This document shows positions 25,782 through 32,653 of a DNA stretch of 64,000 nucleotides, piece after piece (position 1 is the stretch's first letter; each line of letters opens with the position of its first letter). Location: NCBI GenBank assembly GCA_900541925.1, contig UQMB01000008.1, positions 1 to 64,000 on the forward strand, given 5' to 3'. The notes below the pieces were generated by a model, which had not been told where the DNA came from, made no database searches, and saw nothing but the letters and a program-made list of their open reading frames with translations. The stretch comes from an uncultured Bacteroidales bacterium. Lineage in GTDB: Bacteria > Bacteroidota > Bacteroidia > Bacteroidales > UBA932. A program made the translations under genes and the position numbers.

Positions 25782-26924
25782 ATGGAAGATACGCGTTTTG
25801 ACCAGATCCGGCCGTTCCCGGAGGACAAGGCGGTCCGTACGTTGCATCGCCTGTCGTTCAACCCGCTCATGGCTGTGGCTTCCAAGTTTGTGTTTCCGGA
25901 CGAGCCGCTGTTCCGCCTGGGCAGGATGGTCCGCAGGGTGGAGTCCGTAGATGGTTTTCAGTGCGGGGTCATGGCGCCTGTCATTGATGCCCTCCTGGAG
26001 AGGACGTCTTCGGGATTTGTCTGCGACGGGATGGAGAATGTGCGTCCGGACAGGACGTTCCTCGCCATATCGAACCACCGCGACATCACCTTCGATGCAG
26101 CTCTTACCCAACTGGCCCTGCACAGGCACAATATCCCGCTGATGGAGCTGTGCATCGGGAGCAACCTTATGGATGACAACAAGATAACATCCGGGCTGCT
26201 GCGTTCTGTGAAAATGATACGTGTGATCCGTGGTCTTCCTGCCCGTGAGGCCTATGCGGCTTCGCACCTGTTGTCGGAGTATATTCGTGAGACTGTGGCC
26301 GGGGGAAGGAGTTCCATCTGGATTGCCCAAAAGGAGGGTCGGGCCAAGAATGGCATCGACAAGACCGCCCACGGTATCATCAAGATGCTGGATATGAGCG
26401 GGATGAAAGGTTTTTACGAGAGTTTCGCCGAGCTTGATATTACTCCGATGAGCATATCGTATGAGTACGAGCCGTGTGACATACATAAGGCCCGGGAGGT
26501 TTTGATTGCATCTAAGCAGCGGTATATCAAGAAGAAAGGGGAGGATACGCGCAGTATACTGGACGGTTTGCGGATGTGGAAAGGCGGCATTCACCTTTCA
26601 GTCTGCCGGCCGCTTTCTGATGATGAACTGAAGATGGCCTCCGCATGTGAGCGTGCCCAGCGCTATCAGATGGTGCGCGACATGATTGACAGGCGTATAA
26701 TTGAGGGATATAAGTTGTGGAACACCAATTATATTGCCTACGATCTCCTTGGCGGTCATGAGAAGTATGCTTCGCTGTACAGTTCTTCGGAGCGTGAGGC
26801 TTTCGTCGATTATGCGGAGCATCGGCTGGAGACTGTGGAGCCGGAGATAAACCGTGATGATCTGCGCCGGCAGTTCTATAGCCTCTACGCCAATCCTGTC
26901 GTTTCCAAGGAGAACAGCCGTTGA
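25782..26924 (+). CDS. PlsC-like acyltransferase
   Basis: A 380-residue member of the glycerolipid acyltransferase superfamily. The catalytic NHxxxxD motif is SNHRDITFDA, and the phosphate-binding block is SSIWIAQKEGRAKNG. MRVIRGLPAREAYA-like sequence between them also fits. No clear membrane helix; peripheral membrane action is likely. Substrate (lysophosphatidate, ornithine lipid or other) is not deducible. It is the last chromosomal gene before the provirus and ends 40 bp from the left att site. Confidence 0.75.
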   Translation: MEDTRFDQIRPFPEDKAVRTLHRLSFNPLMAVASKFVFPDEPLFRLGRMVRRVESVDGFQCGVMAPVIDALLERTSSGFVCDGMENVRPDRTFLAISNHRDITFDAALTQLALHRHNIPLMELCIGSNLMDDNKITSGLLRSVKMIRVIRGLPAREAYAASHLLSEYIRETVAGGRSSIWIAQKEGRAKNGIDKTAHGIIKMLDMSGMKGFYESFAELDITPMSISYEYEPCDIHKAREVLIASKQRYIKKKGEDTRSILDGLRMWKGGIHLSVCRPLSDDELKMASACERAQRYQMVRDMIDRRIIEGYKLWNTNYIAYDLLGGHEKYASLYSSSEREAFVDYAEHRLETVEPEINRDDLRRQFYSLYANPVVSKENSR

Positions 26925-26964
26925 CAGTGTCCTTCGTGGCATAGGGGATTGTTCGCATATATAC

Positions 26965-26992
26965 AACTTAACATAATATAAAGTGTGTAACA
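26965..26992 (-). other. Left dif-like attachment site of the provirus
   Basis: A 28-bp site, repeated with one mismatch at 32547-32574. On the minus strand it reads TGTTACACACT (XerC side), then a centre, then TATATTATGTTAA, identical to that part of E. coli dif (XerD side). It is the hybrid site at the lower-coordinate end. Confidence 0.8.
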
Positions 26993-27441
26993 GTTATCGC
27001 GCCACTCCTGTAGGGGAGTGGCTTCACATTGAGCACAACGGCACCACGGTTTCAAAGAACTGACGCTAATATAGCACTTTTTTTTGAAGTTGAGCACTTA
27101 AGGCGAAAAATCATAAAAAAATTTTTCGCCATTTCGCTTATCACCGACATCCGCGCAGGCTCGGTAAAGCGGCCTGCTTGATGTCATGGCGAACGCGAGA
27201 GCAAGGTCAGTCAACACGCGCACGCGCGAAACGCACGCGCACGCGCTGACTGTGTGCTCTCTGTCTTCAAATTTTATGTTCATATATCGCTAACAACGAA
27301 GTCTGCAACTATGTACATAATGTTTGCTAAATAGTGGGCATCGCTTGCCCCTCGGTTGCCTAAAGGCGTACGCCGCCGCGGCTAACATTTACGGAAGTCT
27401 TGCGGCGAAGTTTGCCGCGTCTGCGAGATTTTGACATAATT
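26993..27441. other. Provirus noncoding region rich in hairpins
   Basis: About 450 bp with no convincing gene. It holds a hairpin GCCACTCC/GGAGTGGC (27001-27022), CAGTCA (27208-27213) facing TGACTG (27247-27252) around an alternating purine-pyrimidine GC tract with an AAA break, GGGCA/TGCCC (27336-27350), the palindrome GGCGTACGCC (27365-27374) and GCGGC/GCCGC (27402-27418). Such structures could serve as complementary-strand origin, replication origin or packaging signal of the phage (inference). Confidence 0.5.
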
Positions 27442-27537
27442 CTACTTTTTTTTGATTTCACGAATGATAGAAATAATAGCGCGATATATCAAATAGAATA
27501 CACCGAGCATAAGAAACCACATAATTAAAGATGACAT
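27442..27537 (-). CDS. 31-residue phage membrane peptide
   Basis: A small gene directly behind VP2: its ATG lies 2 nt after the VP2 stop. The product begins MSSLIMWFLM, has one strongly hydrophobic helix of about 23 residues (through GVFYLIYRAIISII) and ends in the basic tail REIKKK. This is a one-pass membrane peptide with a positively charged end. Size, position at the end of the structural operon and make-up recall small phage membrane or lysis peptides, but no homology is claimed. Coding is supported by the tight coupling and absence of internal stops. Confidence 0.55.
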   Translation of the reverse strand: MSSLIMWFLMLGVFYLIYRAIISIIREIKKK

Positions 27538-27539
27538 AA

Positions 27540-28577
27540 CTATTTATTTAAATCTTTATGCAAATTTAATCGTTCTTCAAAACCAGAAGAAATTTTTTTG
27601 GCAAAATTAGCAATACCAGAACCAATTTGGCGAAGCCTAACGGGAGTTTGAGCGACGGTATTCACTAAAGTTTGCCATTTATCAGCATCTGGATGATAAC
27701 CAGTATACGCTATAAAATTATTCTTCCAATCTTGTTCAAATGTCTTAGAGCGAATATTAGCAGTATTAGCATCAGCTTCGCGCGTTTGGGCCTGTATAAG
27801 AGCTGCGCGATAAGCGAACATAGCCTGCTCGAGCATTTCAGTAGCTATCTTCTGCCGTGCAAATTCAGTAGACATCTTTACGCCTTCAGTCTCATAAAGA
27901 ATCTTGGTTGCTCGTATTTTAGACTCTGCAACACCTTGGGTAAGGGAATCGATTTGGGCTTTATTAAGCTCAATATGGCTACCAGATTCGTTTATATCTT
28001 GTATGGCTTTGTCAATCAAGTGAGTGGTATAATCAATATCAACTTCACCTTTGCGCAACTGTTGTTCATACTGGGCTGGAGTATAACGATTACTGATATC
28101 TTGGCCAGCAGCTTCAGAATTGGTCTTGCGTGCCTGAGCTTCCAACAACCTAAGCTGCGCAAGGCTCATCATCGTATCTATACCTTTCTGAACACCGCCT
28201 GCTATGATTTCACCAGTGCCAGCGTAACGGGGAGCGTCGGGGACCTGCGGATTAGCGACCTCAGACTGAATAGACTGAGAAGAACCATTTTGATACATCA
28301 ACATAGGATTCAAACCAGCATCCTCAAGCAACTTGCGCTGATTGGCGGGGGAGTTATACGCATTCTGTTCAGCTATCATCTGCCTTTGGTCTTTGAACTG
28401 TTGTTCGTATAACTGTTTCTGCCGCTCAAATTGTCGCTTCTGCATCTTATTTGCCGAGAAAGCACCAACGATAGAAGCACCAAGATTACCAGCAGAACCG
28501 ATAATACCAGCACCAATAGTAGGGTCAATATTTGGCATTTTTCCATATTTTTTAAGATTAAACATTTTGCAACTCAA
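27540..28577 (-). CDS. Microvirus DNA pilot protein VP2
   Basis: A 345-residue minor virion protein (phiX174 H-protein equivalent) that forms the tube delivering phage DNA through the envelope. An N-terminal glycine-rich hydrophobic stretch (IGAGIIGSAGNLGASIVGAF) is followed by a long Gln/Lys coiled coil (KMQKRQFERQKQLYEQQFK). It carries the microvirus VP2 signature YNSPANQRKLLEDAGLNPML. The middle is helical and Ala/Gln/Glu-rich, ending in a basic tail. Full length for the family. A few N-terminal residues are uncertain because several Met codons occur. Confidence 0.92.
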   Translation of the reverse strand: MSCKMFNLKKYGKMPNIDPTIGAGIIGSAGNLGASIVGAFSANKMQKRQFERQKQLYEQQFKDQRQMIAEQNAYNSPANQRKLLEDAGLNPMLMYQNGSSQSIQSEVANPQVPDAPRYAGTGEIIAGGVQKGIDTMMSLAQLRLLEAQARKTNSEAAGQDISNRYTPAQYEQQLRKGEVDIDYTTHLIDKAIQDINESGSHIELNKAQIDSLTQGVAESKIRATKILYETEGVKMSTEFARQKIATEMLEQAMFAYRAALIQAQTREADANTANIRSKTFEQDWKNNFIAYTGYHPDADKWQTLVNTVAQTPVRLRQIGSGIANFAKKISSGFEERLNLHKDLNK

Positions 28578-28633
28578 CTAAATAACACCCCTTGCGAGGT
28601 GTCATTTAGCAATAATAGTCAAGTTTACACAGC

Positions 28634-29008
28634 CTACGCGTTGCTTGGTTGAGTTGCAGGAGCGGTAGAAGTTGGATTACCAACGGCAGCGGCCATTTTT
28701 TGAGCTTCAGCAGCTGCCTTATCGGCGGCTTCCTTATCTGACTTAGCGCGGGCATAGTCGCGTTCAAGAGCATCAAGACGCTCAAGGGCGGCTATCTTAT
28801 CGGGAATGATAGGATGCGCATCATCAAAGGAAACGTTTTCACCATTTTCGTCACTGTCATACTCAAGGTTAGCGGCTTCTGGAGGGACAACGCCACGGCT
28901 GACGCAGTCTTGGATACTAATCTCTTGACCAGGTACAAAATCGCATTCATCGTCAATTATCTCGTAATCAAGATAGCGACCATTGGAAGCTTTAACGGAT
29001 TCTATCAT
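28634..29008 (-). CDS. Provirus protein of unknown function between VP1 and VP2
   Basis: A 124-residue protein: an acidic N-terminal half (DYEIIDDECDF, DSDENGENVSFDD), then a charged coiled coil (AALERLDALERDYARAKSDK) and an Ala/Thr/Pro-rich end. It lies 13 bp after VP1 and 56 bp before VP2. In related phages this area encodes internal scaffolding or other morphogenesis proteins, so such a role is likely, but I see no diagnostic VP3 motif. Confidence 0.65.
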   Translation of the reverse strand: MIESVKASNGRYLDYEIIDDECDFVPGQEISIQDCVSRGVVPPEAANLEYDSDENGENVSFDDAHPIIPDKIAALERLDALERDYARAKSDKEAADKAAAEAQKMAAAVGNPTSTAPATQPSNA

Positions 29009-29021
29009 AATTCATTAAAAA

Positions 29022-30611
29022 TTAAAGGGTTGGAGTAGAAAACTTAGGGAAAGGACGGATAGCCTTAACATTGTTGCGAAGCTGAACCCAACAAGTTTGA
29101 ACAGTCGTAGAGGACTGACCGCTAGCGTTGGAAATAGTTACGAACGGGTCTTTACGAGGGTTACACTCAAGGAAAGACGAATTAAGGGCCACGGTATTAC
29201 TACCGAAGAAACGAGCGAAAGTATATTGCGGCAACTTACCATCAAGGGCAAAATCGCCGTGTACTTCATCGTGATTAAACTTATATTCAGCGTATCGCTG
29301 CTGGTAGCCAAATCCTTGACCAAATGAAACATATGCAACAGTCTGAAGCTCGGATTTGTCAATTTGCTGGTCACCGATGCCAGCAAATTCAGGCATACCA
29401 AACATAAACCTATCGGGAGTATCTCCAGATTTAGAGGTACCACCTTTAACGCCATAAGTTAAATACCTCTGCACACCGTCACTATAAATAGGACGCGGAA
29501 AGACACTAAAAAGGCCAAGGATTACACCGTATTCCTTGAATGAACGGCGGAAACAAAGAGAAGTACCAACGGCAGACGCAACGCCAGCAAAAGACCCGGT
29601 AGAATTCTCAATAGTAGCATCAGAGCCAGTACCGCCAGCAGTGTTGGCAACAGCGGAAACTTGAACGGGAGCAGTAACAGAGCCAAGGAATTCGGGACGC
29701 TGTATAGTAGCATCAGTGGGCATACAACCGAAATGAGCTAATATAAACTCATTGTAACGACCGCCGCCGATATTCGTACGCTCAAGGAATCGCTGGAGAG
29801 CATTGGCGACGCGAAACTGAGCGATAGTAAAAAAGCCCGAAAGGCTATTAATATCGTTTCCTCCGACATTTACCTGAACAGATGAACCAGAAGCGCCATA
29901 CTGAGGGCTTGGGGTAGCAGTAGTAAAGTAATCCTTAGACCAACGGCGGCGAAGTATGCCATAATCGGACAAACCCATATCATCATTACCGACAAAGAAG
30001 CCATTGGAGGCGGATGAATTATTAGGGCCTATCGGAATAACAGCATCAACGAACTCGTCACGGTAGTACTCATTCCAGACAAGCACATACGCGCGGAAAG
30101 GGAGACAATTAAAGGCATAAGCGCCAGAGTCGGACTTCCAAGCATCACCAGCTTTAACGCAAGCGTCGACATAACGATAAAAACCGACACCGCCAAGGAA
30201 ATCGACAAGACGAGCAGAATCCAAGCACTTAGACGGCTTGACGGATGAAAGCGTATAAGCACCGATTTTGACGGAGGGAACAACGGTAGGAACAACAACC
30301 GAAGAAAATTGAGAACTTACGCTATCGTTCTGGGCAACGCCAGTAATATAGTTCTTCCAGTTTTCCCAAACAAGACGGTAAGGAATGAAAAAACATTCCA
30401 TTTTTGCGTAAATGTCTCCAAACACTGGATTAAGCATAGGAGCAAAACGCACCTGAAAAGTAGGGGAGTATTGAACTCTATCACCTGGGACAATGTGCAT
30501 CTTAAACGCTGGGATAAGTTCACCCATATCGCAGGTAAAAAAGTTGTTATACGAGAGGTCAAAGGCCGACATACGCGGCTTTTTGACGGGGACGGTAGTA
30601 AAAATACCCAT
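29022..30611 (-). CDS. Microvirus major capsid protein VP1
   Basis: A 529-residue jelly-roll capsid protein (phiX174 F equivalent). Hallmarks: SAFDLSYNNFFTCDMGELIP, AFKMHIVPGDRVQ, YAKMECFFIPYRLVWENWK near the N-terminus, AYVLVWNEYYRDEF in the middle, and late-barrel blocks YQQRYAEYKFNHDEVHGDF with a C-terminal GQSSTTVQTCWVQLRNNVKA. Length is normal for gokushovirus and Bacteroidetes microvirus groups. The TTT-VP4 stop lies 3 bp upstream, so it is co-transcribed with VP4. Best-supported marker of the provirus. Confidence 0.97.
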   Translation of the reverse strand: MGIFTTVPVKKPRMSAFDLSYNNFFTCDMGELIPAFKMHIVPGDRVQYSPTFQVRFAPMLNPVFGDIYAKMECFFIPYRLVWENWKNYITGVAQNDSVSSQFSSVVVPTVVPSVKIGAYTLSSVKPSKCLDSARLVDFLGGVGFYRYVDACVKAGDAWKSDSGAYAFNCLPFRAYVLVWNEYYRDEFVDAVIPIGPNNSSASNGFFVGNDDMGLSDYGILRRRWSKDYFTTATPSPQYGASGSSVQVNVGGNDINSLSGFFTIAQFRVANALQRFLERTNIGGGRYNEFILAHFGCMPTDATIQRPEFLGSVTAPVQVSAVANTAGGTGSDATIENSTGSFAGVASAVGTSLCFRRSFKEYGVILGLFSVFPRPIYSDGVQRYLTYGVKGGTSKSGDTPDRFMFGMPEFAGIGDQQIDKSELQTVAYVSFGQGFGYQQRYAEYKFNHDEVHGDFALDGKLPQYTFARFFGSNTVALNSSFLECNPRKDPFVTISNASGQSSTTVQTCWVQLRNNVKAIRPFPKFSTPTL

Positions 30612-30614
30612 AAA

Positions 30615-31532
30615 TCAAAAAATTGAATTCGACATAAACTTTTGATAATATACAAGGTCATCACCACAACTCTGCATATGATTTTTAATATAATCCTCTT
30701 GCTGAGCTTTAGCCAACTGAAAGGGAGTAGATTCGCAAATAGTGCGGCCGTCCAACTGAGAGTATGAAGAAAAGCGAAAACGCCATTGTTTTAACTCGTC
30801 AAGTTCTTTTAATCGTCTATACTCCAACTGTTGTTGATTGGTAAAGAGCTTTCCACACAAATAGCGCGGCAAACCATATTTATAACCACCAGAAAAGTAA
30901 TAATGATGTCCATATATATCAGATAAATGAAATTTCCTAACCTCGGGATTATCCGCGTAGGACTTACCTAAACCGTGAGAAACAAGTCGAAAAGTACGTT
31001 CAACTGGAGCGGAATTCTCATACTTGAGCACGGCAGGCTTAGCACAATACTTAGACACATAACGAAAGGAGCCGGCACTACGACAAACCGAACAAGAGAC
31101 AAAACCCAAATTCCACGATTTCTCAATTAAAGCTATGTCATTTTTTGTTAAGTTGAATAATATACCGTGGTAGTGAGGGCGGAAAGTCTTAGGGCCATAT
31201 TCGGAGCACATAAAGTACTTAAGACGGAAATCGTCACCATATTTAGCACAACAAGCTTTTCGGAGTCTTTTCATCCATAACTGTATATCATCACGACAGA
31301 CAGAACGGTAAACATTGCCTGAATCGTCAGTTGTAATAGGTACTGACTCCTCGTTATATGTAAGAGTAACGAACAATAAAGAGGGCCAATTTTTAGATTC
31401 CTCATTTATGCGCACGTACCAATCATTTTGAATCTTTTTGGTACACTGCATACATTTGCCGCAAGGTACTTGAATACAACGACCTGCGTTGATACCGTTT
31501 TTATAACGGATAGTAATGGGATTAGTACATAT
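30615..31532 (-). CDS. Microvirus replication initiator VP4, apparent ATA start
   Basis: Rolling-circle HUH endonuclease that nicks the phage origin. Motif I is LLFVTLTYNEE, motif II (metal-binding His) is RPHYHGILFNL and motif III is FRYVSKYCAKP with two Tyr around Lys. The N-terminal Cys-rich block CIQVPCGKCMQC precedes the first internal Met (31451) and is essential in the family, so the real start is upstream. The codon where relatives carry Met, just before CTNPITIR, is ATA at 31530-31532, 4 nt after the stop of the preceding gene. No ATG, GTG or TTG is found in this frame before the upstream stop at 31554. The gene may use a rare start or be crippled. Confidence 0.88.
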   Translation of the reverse strand: MCTNPITIRYKNGINAGRCIQVPCGKCMQCTKKIQNDWYVRINEESKNWPSLLFVTLTYNEESVPITTDDSGNVYRSVCRDDIQLWMKRLRKACCAKYGDDFRLKYFMCSEYGPKTFRPHYHGILFNLTKNDIALIEKSWNLGFVSCSVCRSAGSFRYVSKYCAKPAVLKYENSAPVERTFRLVSHGLGKSYADNPEVRKFHLSDIYGHHYYFSGGYKYGLPRYLCGKLFTNQQQLEYRRLKELDELKQWRFRFSSYSQLDGRTICESTPFQLAKAQQEDYIKNHMQSCGDDLVYYQKFMSNSIF

Positions 31533-31536
31533 AAGA

Positions 31537-31770
31537 CTATTTAATTTTAAGATTCAACGAATCCAGAACAGAGGTACGATAATTCTGGGGGGAAGTAGTT
31601 TTAATGCTGATAGTGGTGGTCGCATCCGCATTGTTATGAACAAAGGCGCGAGTAGTAACACCACAAGAAGTAAGAACGGAAGTACCAGCAATCGCGGCAA
31701 GCAAAGCCACGCAAATGTCACGGATGAGCTTGACAACAAACTCAAAGGTTTCCTTAGTTTTCGGATTCAC
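31537..31770 (-). CDS. Provirus small membrane/lipoprotein-like protein
   Basis: A 77-residue product from a GTG start. It has a short polar N-terminus (MNPKTKETFEFVVKLIRD), a hydrophobic segment ICVALLAAIAGTSVL and then TSCG, a lipobox-like Cys, followed by a Thr/Asn-rich exported-looking tail. The N-terminal half resembles the tiny smalltalk-type proteins of Bacteroides mobile elements (resemblance only). It overlaps the previous gene by 17 bp and is 4 nt upstream of VP4. A role in lysis or envelope interaction is possible. Confidence 0.6.
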   Translation of the reverse strand: MNPKTKETFEFVVKLIRDICVALLAAIAGTSVLTSCGVTTRAFVHNNADATTTISIKTTSPQNYRTSVLDSLNLKIK

Positions 31771-31999
31771 GGGGATGAATTTTTAAAGTTATCTGTTTAA
31801 CGCCGAGACGCTGACCATAGCGGGCAAGGAGCAAAGAACCAAGCGTACGAAGGTCATAATCATCGATAAAATCGGTGAGAAAACGCAAACGGTCTACAAT
31901 TCTACGAACCTCACGAATACGGTGAGCATCAACAGAATCGACATTAGCAAAAGAGCCGCCACGATAAGGATTGTCCTTACTTATTGGATTTATTTTCAT
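31754..31999 (-). CDS. Provirus small protein, 81 residues
   Basis: Starts MKINPISKDNPYRGGSF and has helices rich in Arg and Asp (HRIREVRRIVDRLRFLTDF, IDDYDLRTLGSLLLARYG). Not recognised. It overlaps its upstream neighbour by 23 bp and its downstream neighbour by 17 bp, the compact packing typical of microviruses. The frame opens further upstream to 32053, but this Met gives the usual short overlap. Confidence 0.6.
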   Translation of the reverse strand: MKINPISKDNPYRGGSFANVDSVDAHRIREVRRIVDRLRFLTDFIDDYDLRTLGSLLLARYGQRLGVKQITLKIHPRESEN

Positions 32000-32261
32000 T
32001 TTTTCGATATCTCGAAATGATGTGATTAACACGAAATTCTGAATAACGCGCATCGCTTTCGCTATCGGTACCTAAAGGCGCGGCAGTGAATTCAGCAATT
32101 TTGCGTTCTTGTAGCTCCTGCTGTAGGAGCAATACAAGGAGGGAAAGGGGGGAAGTGGGTAAATATTCAAGGTGGTCTACGAGGTCGCGGACGAGTTCGA
32201 ACACCCAACGGCGGTTCAAAATTTTCCGTTCTTCAACGGGGTCAATCTTCTTTCTTGGCAT
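31977..32261 (-). CDS. Provirus small protein, 94 residues
   Basis: Starts MPRKKIDPVEERKILNRRW. Helical and charged, with an inner hydrophobic run SPLSLLVLLLQQELQERK and a basic Asn/Lys-rich end. Not recognised. It overlaps both neighbours by about 20 bp in different frames. Confidence 0.6.
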   Translation of the reverse strand: MPRKKIDPVEERKILNRRWVFELVRDLVDHLEYLPTSPLSLLVLLLQQELQERKIAEFTAAPLGTDSESDARYSEFRVNHIISRYRKNENKSNK

Positions 32262-32490
32262 ACTTCTTTTCGTACTCGGCCTTAGTGATGATGTCCATTA
32301 CAAGACCTTTGGCGTACAAATCGGCCTTATATGAGGCCATATTGACCATATTTATAAGATAGTCCGCAAAGCACTTAACAACACTTATTGGCATCTTCAT
32401 TATCTCAAGGGACATTACGGACAGTTTCTTATCGTAGGCGTCCATTTTGTCTTTCGGGATAGTGGGTTTTTTCTTTTCATCTTTTTCCAT
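32242..32490 (-). CDS. Provirus first gene, small lysine-rich protein
   Basis: An 82-residue protein, the promoter-proximal gene of the provirus. Lys-rich ends (MEKDEKKKPTIPKDKMDAYD; EYEKKYAKKED) flank a Met-rich helical middle (VMSLEIMKMPISVVKCFADY). Not recognised; small basic early proteins of microviruses include DNA-binding types. A promoter box and a palindrome lie 30-40 bp upstream. Confidence 0.6.
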   Translation of the reverse strand: MEKDEKKKPTIPKDKMDAYDKKLSVMSLEIMKMPISVVKCFADYLINMVNMASYKADLYAKGLVMDIITKAEYEKKYAKKED

Positions 32491-32519
32491 AATAATTGAA
32501 TTTTAATTGTTTAACGATG

Positions 32520-32533
32520 TTTACAAATGTAAA
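32520..32533 (-). promoter_or_regulatory. Provirus promoter box within a palindrome
   Basis: TTTACA-AA-TGTAAA is a perfect inverted repeat overlapping TACATTTG (minus strand, 32524-32531), a TAnnTTTG -7 element about 34 nt before the first provirus gene. The -33 region would fall at the edge of the dif-like site. The palindrome could bind a repressor. Confidence 0.5.
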
Positions 32534-32546
32534 TAGGAGGGCGCGA

Positions 32547-32574
32547 AACTTAACATAATATAAATTGTGTAACA
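32547..32574 (-). other. Right dif-like attachment site of the provirus
   Basis: Second copy of the 28-bp site. The minus strand reads TGTTACACAAT then the shared centre and TATATTATGTTAA. It differs from the left copy by one base in the XerC-side arm. That arm faces the chromosome here, so it should represent the host version. Confidence 0.8.
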
Positions 32575-32639
32575 AAAGCGCGCAGGGCCGGGCGGTCAAA
32601 TCTCTGGTGCAAAATGCCGCTTGAAAACGAAACTTGTAT

Positions 32640-32647
32640 TATCTTTG
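32640..32647 (+). promoter_or_regulatory. -7 promoter element of rlmD
   Basis: TATCTTTG ends 6 nt before the ATG at 32654. It rules out the longer in-frame start at 32621 and lies on the chromosome side of the right att site, so integration leaves this box intact. Confidence 0.6.
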
Positions 32648-32653
32648 TCCATT

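Larger units (their letters stand above)
26965..32574 (-). mobile_element. Integrated Microviridae provirus at a dif-like site
   Basis: A complete-looking single-stranded DNA phage genome in the chromosome, between the acyltransferase gene and rlmD. All its genes run on the minus strand: four small early genes, VP4 replication protein, VP1 capsid, a 124-residue protein, VP2 pilot protein and a 31-residue membrane peptide, then about 450 bp of noncoding DNA with hairpins. Base composition is visibly more AT-rich than the neighbours. No integrase or transposase is encoded, while both ends carry dif-like sites, which fits Xer-mediated integration known for other temperate microviruses. The excised circle would be 5,582 bp, a normal microvirus size. 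One possible defect is the VP4 start codon. Confidence 0.93.

Noticed and set aside
27098..27283. 61-codon minus-strand frame in the provirus noncoding region
   Set aside because: Runs through the alternating GC tract and hairpins, no coupling to neighbours, composition not protein-like.
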